Positions 34,366-43,016 of a stretch of DNA of 64,000 bases are shown one piece after another (the stretch's first letter is position 1; each line of letters opens with the position of its first letter). Position numbers and translations under genes: made by a program. The DNA lies in assembly GCA_031432545.1 (NCBI GenBank), contig JAVKGX010000003.1:121861-185860 (forward strand), in the 5' to 3' direction. The notes below the pieces were generated by a model, which was not told the DNA's origin, ran no database searches, and worked only from the letters and a program-made list of their open reading frames with translations. Source of the stretch: Armatimonadota bacterium. Its GTDB lineage: Bacteria > Sysuimicrobiota > Sysuimicrobiia > Sysuimicrobiales > Sysuimicrobiaceae.

Positions 34366-35379
34366 ATGGCGGTGCGTGTGGGCATCAACGGCTTTGGAAG
34401 GATCGGACGGCAGGCGCTGAAGGCGATGCGTGAGCGCGCCCGGGGCGTCGTGCAGGTCGTGGCGGTTAACGATCTGGTCGACGCCGAGATGAACGCGCAC
34501 CTGTTCAAGTACGACACCAACTACGGGATGTATCCGGGCAGCGTGGAGGTGCGCGACGGGGCCATCGTCATCGACGGAGACGAGATCCGGGTGTTCGCCC
34601 AGCGCGACCCGGCAGCCGTCCCGTGGCGCGACGTGGGCGTGGAACTCGTCGTGGAGTCGACCGGACTGTTCACCGACGCGAACCGGGCGCGGGGGCACAT
34701 CGAGGCCGGAGCGAAGAGGGTCATCATCTCCGCGCCGGCCAAGAACGAGGATCTGACGATCGTGCTGGGCGTCAACGAGGACCGGTACGATCCCAGCCGC
34801 CACCGCATCGTCTCGAACGCGTCCTGCACGACGAACGGGCTCGCGCCGGTGGCGCGCGTGCTGTACGAGGAGTTCGGGATCGACAAGGGCGTGCTGACGA
34901 CCGTCCACGCCTACACGAACACGCAGCGGCTTCTGGACCTGGCGGCGGCGGACCCGCGTGATGCGCGCGCCGCCCCGATGAACATCGTCCCGTCGGAGAC
35001 GGGCGCGGCCAAGGCCGTAGGGCTGGTGATCCCGGAGCTGCAGGGCAAGTTCACGGGGATGGCCTTCCGGGTTCCCGTGTCCACCGTCTCGGTGATCGAC
35101 TTCACGGCGGTGACCCGGCGGGACGTCGACAAGGCGACGGTGAATGAGACGATGAAGCGCTGGTCCGAGGAGAAGTTGCGAGGGATCCTCGCGTACACCG
35201 AGGAGCCGCTGGTGAGCAGCGACCTGAAGGGGAACGAACACTCGTCGATCTTCAGCGCGATGGACACGCTGGTCGTGGGCGGCAACCTGGTCAAGGTGAT
35301 CGCGTGGTACGACAACGAGTGGGGGTACGCATGTCGGGTGGCGGACCTGGCACGATACATGGCGGAGAGAGGGGTGTAG
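34366..35379 (+). CDS. gap: Glyceraldehyde-3-phosphate dehydrogenase
   Basis: A 337-aa glycolytic enzyme making 1,3-bisphosphoglycerate. ATG 34366 gives [16 protein letters not shown], and AGGAGGAGGA lies just upstream. The catalytic cysteine is in [13 protein letters not shown], and the active-site histidine region [10 protein letters not shown] and [20 protein letters not shown] are present. First of the gap-pgk-tpiA glycolytic operon. Confidence 0.97.
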   Translation: MAVRVGINGFGRIGRQALKAMRERARGVVQVVAVNDLVDAEMNAHLFKYDTNYGMYPGSVEVRDGAIVIDGDEIRVFAQRDPAAVPWRDVGVELVVESTGLFTDANRARGHIEAGAKRVIISAPAKNEDLTIVLGVNEDRYDPSRHRIVSNASCTTNGLAPVARVLYEEFGIDKGVLTTVHAYTNTQRLLDLAAADPRDARAAPMNIVPSETGAAKAVGLVIPELQGKFTGMAFRVPVSTVSVIDFTAVTRRDVDKATVNETMKRWSEEKLRGILAYTEEPLVSSDLKGNEHSSIFSAMDTLVVGGNLVKVIAWYDNEWGYACRVADLARYMAERGV

Positions 35380-35419
35380 CGGCCGCCCCCCTGCGCCTGG
35401 CAGCATTTGTGCAACGGAG

Positions 35420-36628
35420 ATGACGAAGAAGACCGTCCGGGACGTAGACGTCCGCGGCAGGCGGGTCCTGGTGCGGGTGGATTTCAACGTTCCGCTGGAC
35501 GACAGAGGAACGATCACCGACGACCGCCGGATCCGCGAAGCGCTGCCGACGATTCGCCACCTGCTCGATGCAGGCGCTGCGGTCATCCTCATGTCGCACC
35601 TGGGGCGTCCGAAGGGCAAGGTGGTCGAGTCGTTGCGGCTGCGCCCGGTGGGCCGTCGCCTCGCCGAGCTGCTGGGGCGGTCCGTGGCGACGCTGGGCGA
35701 CTGCGTCGGCGAGGAGGTCGAGGGTGCCGTCGCCCGCATGGAGCCCGGGGACGTCGTGCTGCTGGAGAACCTCCGGTTCCATCCCGAAGAGGAGGCGAAC
35801 GACCCAAAGTTCGCTGCACGCCTCGCACGGTTGGGCGACCTGTACGTCAACGATGCGTTCGGGACCGCCCACCGGGCCCACGCGTCGACGGTCGGGGTCG
35901 CGCGGTACCTCCCCGCGGTCGCCGGGCTGCTGATGGACAAGGAGATTCGTTTCCTCAGCCGCGTACTCGAAAGCCCCGACCGTCCGCTCGTGGCCGTCCT
36001 GGGGGGCAAGAAGGTGTCTGACAAGATCGGGGTCGTGCGTAACCTCCTGACGCTGGCCGATAGCGTCCTGATCGGAGGTGGGATGGCCTACACGTTCTTG
36101 CGGGCGCAGGGGCACAGGGTGGGCGCCTCGCTCCTGGAGGAAGACAGAGTCGCGCTGGCGGCGGAGTTGCTGGAGCAAGCGCAACGCTCGGGCGTCGAGC
36201 TGCTGCTGCCCTCCGACGTCGTGGTGGCCGACCGGTTGGCCCCCGAGGCGCGGACCCAGGTCGTCTCCGCCGACGCCATCCCGGACGGGTGGATCGGCCT
36301 GGACATCGGCCCGCAGACCGCGCGCCGCTTCGCGCAGATCGTTCGGGGCGCCGGCCTGGTCGTCTGGAATGGACCCATGGGTGTCTTCGAAATGCAGCCG
36401 TTCGCAGCCGGCACGCGCGCGATCGCCGAGGCGGTGGCGGAGTGCGGGGGAACCGTGATCGTCGGCGGGGGGGACTCCGCGGCGGCACTCGAGCAGTTCG
36501 GCCTCGCCGATCGGGTGGACCACATCAGCACCGGTGGCGGGGCCTCCCTGGAGTTTCTCGAGGGCAGGCAGCTGCCCGGGATCGCCGTCCTGCAAGACGA
36601 CGACGCCCCACCGGACGACGGGGAGTAG
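35420..36628 (+). CDS. pgk: Phosphoglycerate kinase
   Basis: A 402-aa two-domain kinase making ATP from 1,3-bisphosphoglycerate. Motifs are [65 protein letters not shown] and the nucleotide-binding [13 protein letters not shown]. It starts 40 bp after gap. The C-terminal tail is unusually acidic ([10 protein letters not shown]). Confidence 0.97.
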   Translation: MTKKTVRDVDVRGRRVLVRVDFNVPLDDRGTITDDRRIREALPTIRHLLDAGAAVILMSHLGRPKGKVVESLRLRPVGRRLAELLGRSVATLGDCVGEEVEGAVARMEPGDVVLLENLRFHPEEEANDPKFAARLARLGDLYVNDAFGTAHRAHASTVGVARYLPAVAGLLMDKEIRFLSRVLESPDRPLVAVLGGKKVSDKIGVVRNLLTLADSVLIGGGMAYTFLRAQGHRVGASLLEEDRVALAAELLEQAQRSGVELLLPSDVVVADRLAPEARTQVVSADAIPDGWIGLDIGPQTARRFAQIVRGAGLVVWNGPMGVFEMQPFAAGTRAIAEAVAECGGTVIVGGGDSAAALEQFGLADRVDHISTGGGASLEFLEGRQLPGIAVLQDDDAPPDDGE

Positions 36629-36631
36629 CGG

Positions 36632-37405
36632 ATGCGGGCGCGCCTACCCCTCATCGCCGCGAACTGGAAGATGCACAAGACTGCCGGCGAGGCGCACGCC
36701 TTCTGCGATGTCGCGCTCCCGCGGTTGCTCGCGCTGACCGACGACGTGGAGGTGGCGCTGTGCCCCCCGTTCACGGCCCTGCACGCGGTCGCAGAGCGCG
36801 TTCGGGCGACACCGGTCCGCCTGGGGGCGCAGGACCTCCACTGGGAGCGGGCGGGTGCGTTCACAGGGGAGGTGTCCGGTCCGATGCTCGTCGCCGCCGG
36901 CTGCACGTACGTGATCGTGGGGCACTCGGAGCGGCGCGAGCTGTTCGCAGAGACCGACGATCGGGTGCGGCGGAAGGTGAGGGCGGCCTTCGACGCGGGG
37001 CTGGTGCCCATCCTGTGCGTCGGCGAGACGCTTCGGGAGCGCCAGGACCGCCTCACCGAGGAGCGGATCGCCGCACAGCTGGCCGAGGGAACCGCGTCCA
37101 TCACGTCCGAGGAGGCCGCACGGTTGGTCATCGCCTACGAGCCGGTCTGGGCGATCGGCACCGGCCGTGCCGCCACCCCCGAAGACGCGCGCCGCGTCAT
37201 CGGATGGATCCGGGACGTGATGCGCCAGCGCTTCGGCCCGTCGGCGGACCGGATGCGCATCCAGTACGGGGGCAGCGTCAATCCGGACAACGCCGCCGGC
37301 TTCCTGCAGCACCCGGAGATCGACGGGTCGCTGGTCGGCGGCGCGAGCCTGGACCCGGAGGCGTTCGTCCGGATCGTCGAGGCGGCGTTGCCCGCGAGGG
37401 TGTAG
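36632..37405 (+). CDS. tpiA: Triosephosphate isomerase
   Basis: A 257-aa TIM barrel. Catalytic residues are visible: Lys in IAANWKMHK, His in VIVGHSERR, Glu in IAYEPVWAIGTGRAA, and the phosphate loop QYGGSVNPDN. It starts 3 bp after pgk, so it is co-translated with it. Confidence 0.97.
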   Translation: MRARLPLIAANWKMHKTAGEAHAFCDVALPRLLALTDDVEVALCPPFTALHAVAERVRATPVRLGAQDLHWERAGAFTGEVSGPMLVAAGCTYVIVGHSERRELFAETDDRVRRKVRAAFDAGLVPILCVGETLRERQDRLTEERIAAQLAEGTASITSEEAARLVIAYEPVWAIGTGRAATPEDARRVIGWIRDVMRQRFGPSADRMRIQYGGSVNPDNAAGFLQHPEIDGSLVGGASLDPEAFVRIVEAALPARV

Positions 37406-37439
37406 CATCCAGTTGCAGGTCGGCTGCACTTCAGGGGGT

Positions 37440-37468
37440 TTGCCGACGGGGTGGCCGTCTGTTAGCAT
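37440..37468 (+). promoter_or_regulatory. Sigma-70-type promoter upstream of secG
   Basis: TTGCCG (37440-37445), 17-bp spacer, TAGCAT (37463-37468). The start near 37475 lies upstream of the ribosome site at 37492-37499. The in-frame ATG at 37467 overlaps this -10 box, which argues against it as the secG start. Confidence 0.55.
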
Positions 37469-37502
37469 GGCGGAGGTTGTTGACGCCAAACGAGGTGGGA
37501 CT

Positions 37503-37724
37503 TTGGACAGGGCGCTTCTGATCGTGCACTTCGTGCTGGCGGCCACGCTGATCGGGCTGGTCATCCTCCAGGGACCCAAGGGCGAAGGCCTGGGAGCCAT
37601 CGGCGGCAGCGCGCGGCTGTTCCACGGCCCTCGGCCCCGCGAGACGTTTTTCACGCGCACGACGGCCATCTTCTCGGTGCTCTTCGCGCTCAGCGCCATG
37701 TACCTGGCCTTCGTTCCCCGCTGA
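37503..37724 (+). CDS. secG: Preprotein translocase subunit SecG
   Basis: A 73-aa protein with two membrane helices joined by a Gly-rich loop, the SecG layout: ALLIVHFVLAATLIGLVILQ, then GPKGEGLGAIGGSARLF, then a second helix ending AMYLAFVPR. SecG assists SecYE protein export. The TTG start at 37503 is chosen for the ribosome site GAGGTGGG upstream and the promoter position. The gene lies in the classical tpiA-secG-tRNA-Leu order. Confidence 0.88.
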   Translation: MDRALLIVHFVLAATLIGLVILQGPKGEGLGAIGGSARLFHGPRPRETFFTRTTAIFSVLFALSAMYLAFVPR

Positions 37725-37769
37725 TCGAGACATCTCGGACCGTCTGTGGTGCGTGGTCGGTTGGCTCGC

Positions 37770-37775
37770 TATAAT
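37770..37775 (+). promoter_or_regulatory. Consensus -10 box upstream of tRNA-Leu
   Basis: Perfect TATAAT about 46 nt before the tRNA 5' end. No good -35 lies at 16-18 bp spacing, so only the -10 element is claimed. Confidence 0.45.
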
Positions 37776-37820
37776 CCAAAGGCGGAGGTTCGACGAAGAC
37801 GTGGTCGGCCTCCACGTTGT

Positions 37821-37905
37821 GCCCGGATGGCGGAATTGGCAGACGCGCACGTTTGAGGGGCGTGTGGGGAAACCCGTGGGAGTTCGAATCTCCCTCCGGG
37901 CACCA
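37821..37905 (+). tRNA. tRNA-Leu (anticodon GAG), CCA encoded
   Basis: An 85-nt class II tRNA. The 7-bp acceptor GCCCGGA pairs with TCCGGGC, followed by ACCA. The anticodon loop TTGAGGG is closed by CACGT/GCGTG, giving anticodon GAG (codons CUC/CUU). There is a long variable arm as expected for leucine, and the T arm is GGGAG-TTCGAAT-CTCCC. Confidence 0.95.
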
Positions 37906-37939
37906 ACCTTGCGGGGCCGACCCGGCCGACACCCCGCAG

Positions 37940-37957
37940 GCGGACATCCTGGTCCGC
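37940..37957. terminator. Weak hairpin between the convergent tRNA-Leu and ABC permease genes
   Basis: GCGGAC-atcctg-GTCCGC followed by TT on the plus strand. The 6-bp perfect stem lies between converging transcripts. The T-tract is almost absent, so this is a tentative call. Confidence 0.3.
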
Positions 37958-37970
37958 TTCCGATCTCCGG

Positions 37971-38846
37971 CTAGTCCGACGGGTATGGCAGGCCTAGGGC
38001 TTCGGGCTTCGCCAAGCCCCACCGCGTGCGAAACCACGGTGTGGAGATGATCGTCAGGATCAAAATCGTCGTCACGAAGGGGACCGCGCGCCAGACGTAG
38101 CGGGAGAAGACGCCGGGCAGGACGAGTTCGGGACTCAGCGACAGCTGCCACATCGTGCCGAACAGAACTGACCCCACGAGCAGGATCCACGGGTTCCACA
38201 TCGCAAAGAACACCAGGGCGAGGCTCACGAACCCCCATCCGCCGAGGAAGTTGTAGTTCCACACCGGGTTGTACGACAGCGTGTAGGCGGCTCCCGCCAG
38301 TCCACCCAGGGCGCCCCCGACGAGCGTGCACCCGTAGCGGGTGAGCGCGACGTTGATCCCCGAAGCGGCCGCGGCGGCGGGGTTTTCCCCCACGGATCGG
38401 ATGGCGAGCCCAAGACCCGTTCGGAACAGTACGAACCAGGCGACGCAGACCAGCGCCACCGCCAGGTACGGGAACGGCGAAAGCCCCCCGATCGTGGAGA
38501 TGCGCTCCATGCCCAACGGTCCGGTGTAGGGGTTGCCGATGTACGTGGTGAGGCCGAAGCTCAAAATCCAAAGGCCCATCCCGCTCACGACCTGGTCGCC
38601 GCGCAACGTTACGGAGACGAAGGCATGCACCAGCCCCAGCAGCGCTCCGACCGCGACCCCGGCGGCCAGTCCGAGCCCGTGGTCGCCCGCAGTCTGGGCG
38701 ACGATGAACCCCAGCGTGCCGCCGAACAGCATCACGCCCTCCAGGCCGACGTTCAGCACACCGGATCGCTGGTTGGTCGTCTCGCCCAGGGCCGCCAGCA
38801 GGAAGATCGCCGACGCTTCCAGGCTGCGCAGAAGCAGTTCCGACAT
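37971..38846 (-). CDS. BMP-type ABC importer, second permease (system 1)
   Basis: A 291-aa integral membrane permease of the branched-chain/nucleoside-type family (YufQ/NupQ- and RfuD-like). The N-terminal stretch GVLNVGLEGVMLFGGTLGF is the family signature, and GLAIRSVGENPAAAAASGIN is the coupling-loop region contacting the ATPase. ATG 38846 has GGAG upstream. It is the last gene of system 1 (SBP-ATPase-permease-permease). The substrate is most likely a nucleoside or nucleobase, by family. Confidence 0.9.
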   Translation of the reverse strand: MSELLLRSLEASAIFLLAALGETTNQRSGVLNVGLEGVMLFGGTLGFIVAQTAGDHGLGLAAGVAVGALLGLVHAFVSVTLRGDQVVSGMGLWILSFGLTTYIGNPYTGPLGMERISTIGGLSPFPYLAVALVCVAWFVLFRTGLGLAIRSVGENPAAAAASGINVALTRYGCTLVGGALGGLAGAAYTLSYNPVWNYNFLGGWGFVSLALVFFAMWNPWILLVGSVLFGTMWQLSLSPELVLPGVFSRYVWRAVPFVTTILILTIISTPWFRTRWGLAKPEALGLPYPSD

Positions 38847-38856
38847 GCCTCGCTCC

Positions 38857-39966
38857 TCACGCGTGCTCGGCGGTCGACTCCGCAAGCGCCGGGGCGGCCT
38901 GCGCCCGCGGGCGCAGCCGGAGCCGGTCGAGGAAGTGAGACGCCACGAACGTCACCATGAGCAGCCCCAGCATCGCGTAGTCGACGCCGAACGGCAGGTG
39001 CAGCGCGCCCTGGGCGAAGCGGCCGCCCAGCGACAGCCCGGCGAACAGCACCGCGACCGGGACCGCGCCCAGCGCGCTGCCGCGGGCGATCAACGCGCAG
39101 ATGATGCCGTAGAAAGCCAGGTCGCCGTAGTAACCGTAGTTGGTGGGGATCTTGTACAGACCGGGCACGGCCGCGAAGTAGTGGTAGCCGGCGAGCCCGG
39201 CGAAGGCGCCTCCGGTCGCGAACACCCAGACGGAGACGCGCAGCGGGCTGATCCCCCCGTACCGGGCGGCGGGAGGGCTGTGGCCGAAGGCCCGGACCCT
39301 GTAACCGGCGGCTGTCCGGGCGAACAGCCAGTCCAGCACGGCCGCGCCGGCCAGCGCGACCAGCGCGGTGATCGGCACACCGGCCATCAGGGGTGCGCGC
39401 AGCGTCTCGGGCAAAGCGAAGCTCTCGCCCTCCGCCGTGGCGCTCATGAAGGGGCCGCCCTCCTTGATGAAATCGGAAACCAGCCAGAAAAGGATCGAGT
39501 TCAGCATCATCGTCACGAGGATCTCGTTCACCTGGAGGCGGGCACGCAGCACGCCGGTGAGGGCGGCCAGTGCGGCTCCGGCGGCGGCCGCCGCGACAAC
39601 CATCAGGACGACGTATCCGGTGCCGGGTGTGAAGGTGGACGCCGGGTCATGGACTCCCAGCGCGAACGGCACCGCGAAGGCCCCCAAACTGCCGGCGAAG
39701 ACCTGCCCGGGCAGACCGATGTTCCACAGCCCGCCGCGCAGCGGGATCAAGAAGGCGAACGTGCACAGGACGAGGTAGATCGCCCGGTGAAGGGTGGCCA
39801 CGAATCCATGCAAGTTGGCGAACGCATACGAGAAGATCATGCGGTACGCGGCGAGGACGCCGCCTTCAGCCGGCAAAAACAAAAGAGCCGACAGCGCCAG
39901 TGCCAGCAGGATGGCAGCCGCGGGGCCCACCAGAGCCCGCGTGATGCCGCGTGCTGTCCCTTCCAC
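38857..39966 (-). CDS. BMP-type ABC importer, first permease (system 1)
   Basis: A 369-aa permease (YufP/NupP-like). Signatures are IPLRGGLWNIGLPGQVFAGS, LQVNEILVTMMLNSILFWLV and GYRVRAFGHSPPAARYGGIS (coupling loop). The start is GTG 39966, sharing a base with the stop of the upstream ATPase gene (TAGTG). It pairs with the permease at 37971-38846. Confidence 0.9.
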   Translation of the reverse strand: MEGTARGITRALVGPAAAILLALALSALLFLPAEGGVLAAYRMIFSYAFANLHGFVATLHRAIYLVLCTFAFLIPLRGGLWNIGLPGQVFAGSLGAFAVPFALGVHDPASTFTPGTGYVVLMVVAAAAAGAALAALTGVLRARLQVNEILVTMMLNSILFWLVSDFIKEGGPFMSATAEGESFALPETLRAPLMAGVPITALVALAGAAVLDWLFARTAAGYRVRAFGHSPPAARYGGISPLRVSVWVFATGGAFAGLAGYHYFAAVPGLYKIPTNYGYYGDLAFYGIICALIARGSALGAVPVAVLFAGLSLGGRFAQGALHLPFGVDYAMLGLLMVTFVASHFLDRLRLRPRAQAAPALAESTAEHA

Positions 39967-41516
39967 TAGACCGCCTCCGCCGGCTGCAGGCCGGCCATCA
40001 TCGCACCGACGGTCTGCGGCGTCACCTGGTCCCGCGGGAGTACGGCGACGAAGCGCCCCTCGTACATGGGCGCAACACGGTCGGCCACGGAGAGGATCTC
40101 GTCGAGGTCTTCGGAGATCAGCAGAACCGCGGCGCCCCGCGCTCGGGCTTCGAGGAGCTTGGCGCGCACGAATGCGGCGGCCTCCACATCCAGACCCTGC
40201 GTGGGCAGGTGCGCTACGATGCACCGCGGCTCGCGCGACAGCACGCGGCCGAGGATCAGTTTCTGGAGGTTCCCGCCGGACAGGTGCTGCGCGCGGACTT
40301 TCGTGTGCGGCGCACGGATGTCGAACGTCGACATGATCCGCGCCGTCAGTTGTTCCAGCACCGTCGGGTCGAGCAGGCCGCGGCGGCAGACCCTGCCGTC
40401 AAAGTGATAGTTGAGCGCGGTGTTCTCCACCAGCGAGAAGGCTCCGACGGAGCCCACGGTCGACCGCTCGGCCGGGACGTAACCCATGCCGATCCGCCAG
40501 CGGTCCAAGGGCCCAAGACCCGTGATGTCGCGACCGGCGAAGACCACCTTCCCCGAGGCAACGGGCCGCAGTCCGGCGAGGACCTGGGCCAGTTCATCCT
40601 GTCCGTTGCCGGTCACACCGGCGACGCCGAGGATCTCGCCCTCGCGCAGGTCGAAGGACATCCCGCGGATCGCGAGCGTCCCTCGGTCGCCGTACGCGGA
40701 GAGATCCTCCACTGACAGGAGCACGCGGTCCCCGGGGGCCTGCGGATGCGCATCCCGCGCCGGCACGTCATGTCCGATCATGTGGACGACCAGGTCGTGT
40801 TCGGTCGCATCCGCGGTGCGCAGGCGTGCGACCACCCTGCCCGCCCGCAGGACGGTGATGGAGTCGGCGGCGCGCATGACGATCGGCAGCTTGTGGGTCA
40901 CGAGCAGGACCGTCACACCGTGCTCACGCACCAAGACATCGAGTGCGGCAAGCAACGTCTCCACCTCGGGGGGCGTGAGCGTAGCCGTCGGTTCATCGAG
41001 GATCAGAATCGCTGCCTGGCGGTACAGCGCCTTGAGGATCTCCACCCACTGCTTTTCTCCCTCGGAGAGCTGCCAGATCTTGGCGTCCAGATCGACGCGG
41101 AGTCGGTAGCGCGCGCACAGCGCTTCCACCTCCCGCCGCACGGATCGCAGGTCCAGCAGCCCCCGCGCGCGGGGATGCCCGAGCACGATGTTCTCCAGCA
41201 CGTTGTGGGCGGTGACGAGGCGGCGGGTCTGGTGCACCATGCCGATCCCGGCGTCCAGCGCATCGTGGGCCGACCGGAAGTGCACCCTCCTGCCTCGCAG
41301 GTAGATCTCGCCTCCGTCCGGCTCCACCAGACCGAACAGGACGTTCATCAACGTCGTCTTGCCCGCTCCGTTCTGTCCGAGGACGGCGTGCACCTCACCG
41401 GCACGGACCTCCAGATCGACGCGGTCGAGGGCGAGCACGCCGGGAAAGCGCTTCACAATCCCTCGCGCCGCGAGGATCACGTCGGGCGGGGAACCGTCAG
41501 GCGTCGGCTGCGGCAT
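39966..41516 (-). CDS. BMP-type ABC importer, double ATP-binding protein (system 1)
   Basis: A 516-aa protein with two fused nucleotide-binding domains (RbsA/YufO type). The first has Walker A GQNGAGKTT, signature LSEGEKQ and Walker B ILILDEPTATLTP. The second has a degenerate Walker A (GVTGNGQDE) and LSGGNLQKLILGR with a non-canonical Walker B (CIVAHLPTQGLD), normal for this class, in which one site is hydrolytically weak. ATG 41516 is used; TTG 41543 is an alternative. Confidence 0.93.
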   Translation of the reverse strand: MPQPTPDGSPPDVILAARGIVKRFPGVLALDRVDLEVRAGEVHAVLGQNGAGKTTLMNVLFGLVEPDGGEIYLRGRRVHFRSAHDALDAGIGMVHQTRRLVTAHNVLENIVLGHPRARGLLDLRSVRREVEALCARYRLRVDLDAKIWQLSEGEKQWVEILKALYRQAAILILDEPTATLTPPEVETLLAALDVLVREHGVTVLLVTHKLPIVMRAADSITVLRAGRVVARLRTADATEHDLVVHMIGHDVPARDAHPQAPGDRVLLSVEDLSAYGDRGTLAIRGMSFDLREGEILGVAGVTGNGQDELAQVLAGLRPVASGKVVFAGRDITGLGPLDRWRIGMGYVPAERSTVGSVGAFSLVENTALNYHFDGRVCRRGLLDPTVLEQLTARIMSTFDIRAPHTKVRAQHLSGGNLQKLILGRVLSREPRCIVAHLPTQGLDVEAAAFVRAKLLEARARGAAVLLISEDLDEILSVADRVAPMYEGRFVAVLPRDQVTPQTVGAMMAGLQPAEAV

Positions 41517-41616
41517 TGCGGACGCGGTGCCCTGCGGGCGCAAACGTGCGGCGAGGACAGCCCTGCGTGTCCGGGGCTGTCCCCGCCCGCCGCGCTGCCG
41601 TCCTCGCGGGACGGGC

Positions 41617-42861
41617 TCACCTCAAGATGGTAATGCCGTTCAGATCGAAGTTGAACTGCGACAGCAGCCACTCGTCGGTCGGCATCACACCGGCTCTCTT
41701 CACGACAGTGCCCTTGGGAGGGATCGGGGTGCCGCGCAGGGCCAGTCCCGTGCCGTTGCTCACGAGCGCGTGTGCCTGGAACGGGTCCCACTCACCGCGC
41801 ATCATCTGCTGGCGCCGCTGCGTCACGAGCCGGAGGATCGAGGCCGGGATCATCGGACGGGCTCTGGGGCTGATCGCGTCGACGCCGACCCGCCGGTTGT
41901 TCATGATGTCCACGGCGGAGACGACCGTCCCGTCCGCTAGCGTCATCGTGTCCCGCATGCCCAGATACAACAGGTTGCGCGGGTTGCGGTTGCCCGCCAG
42001 GTAGTCCCGGACCATTCGGTCGTAGATCACTTCCCAACGCGTGTCGAACGAGACCGCGACCGTGTTGGTGTCGGACCACCCGTAGAAACCCACGATGTCC
42101 ATGTCCTTGCCGACGAACCAGATCCGCCGCTCCTGGGCGACGTCCAGCGGCGATCCGGAGTCGGTCTGCTGGGTGAGCACGTCCACGCGCTGCTGGCTGA
42201 CCAGCGCCCGCGCCACGTCGCGCTCCTCGGTCGGCTTGTACCAGTCGCCGACGTACTTCACGTAGACGTTGATGCGTTTGTTCAGGGTGCGGGCGGCGTC
42301 CTGCACGCCCAGGAAGAAACCGGCAGTGCGGCGGATGACCTGGATGTTCGGGAAGGCCGATACGATACCGATGTTGCCGGTACGGGTGAGCGCGCCCGCG
42401 ATCAGGCCCTCGAGGTACAGCGCCTGATACTGGCGGGGGAAGTAGCGGATGAAGTTGCGCTTGCGGCTGACGTCGCTGGCCACCACCGAGCCGAAGTAGA
42501 CGTTGGGGTACCGGTCCGCGATCTCTCCCAGCGGCAGCCCCATGAACTCAGCGTTGCCCACCACGATGCCAGCACCCTGGCGGATGAGTGCCTCCGCGAA
42601 GGGCACCGTCGAGTCGGGAGCCACCTCCTCACGGTACACGTACCGCACGTTGGGGTACTTCTGTGCGATCCTCTGCCCGGCGCGGTGGTGGGCGCCGGAC
42701 CACGTGGTGCCGCGGATCACGCTGAAGTGCAAGATCGCCAGCGTCGTCTGCTGCTGCGGGGCGGCGAGCGTGGAGGTGAACTGCGCGGATCCGACCAGGA
42801 GGCCGAGCACCACCAGGAGTGCAGCTCCCCGGAACCACGACGATCGGAGCGGACACGGCAT
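41617..42861 (-). CDS. BMP-family substrate-binding protein (system 1)
   Basis: A 414-aa exported binding protein. The N-terminal signal peptide spans about residues 1-33 (hydrophobic core ALLVVLGLLVGSA, cleavage near TLAAP) and has no lipobox cysteine, unlike most BMP proteins and unlike the second one in this window. Family features are AEALIRQGAGIVVGNAEFMG, YPNVYFGSVVASD, ALYLEGLIAGALTRTGNIGI and the long C-terminal lobe. First gene of the system 1 operon, divergent from fdrA. Confidence 0.88.
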   Translation of the reverse strand: MPCPLRSSWFRGAALLVVLGLLVGSAQFTSTLAAPQQQTTLAILHFSVIRGTTWSGAHHRAGQRIAQKYPNVRYVYREEVAPDSTVPFAEALIRQGAGIVVGNAEFMGLPLGEIADRYPNVYFGSVVASDVSRKRNFIRYFPRQYQALYLEGLIAGALTRTGNIGIVSAFPNIQVIRRTAGFFLGVQDAARTLNKRINVYVKYVGDWYKPTEERDVARALVSQQRVDVLTQQTDSGSPLDVAQERRIWFVGKDMDIVGFYGWSDTNTVAVSFDTRWEVIYDRMVRDYLAGNRNPRNLLYLGMRDTMTLADGTVVSAVDIMNNRRVGVDAISPRARPMIPASILRLVTQRRQQMMRGEWDPFQAHALVSNGTGLALRGTPIPPKGTVVKRAGVMPTDEWLLSQFNFDLNGITILR

Positions 42862-43016
42862 GCGATCTTCCCCCCTCTGCGGCGGAATGTGATGCCTTGG
42901 GTTTCGCGCGGGGGGTGCGCGATTCCTCCGTCACGTGTCTTCCCGACGCTGGAAACCGCACGCCGCGGTCGGGGACGGCAGGGAGGGCCCATCCGGGCAG
43001 GGAAACAGTAGGCGAC

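Noticed and set aside
37467-37724. ATG start for secG at 37467
   Set aside because: It lies inside a good -10 element; TTG 37503 has a ribosome site and the family-typical N-terminus.
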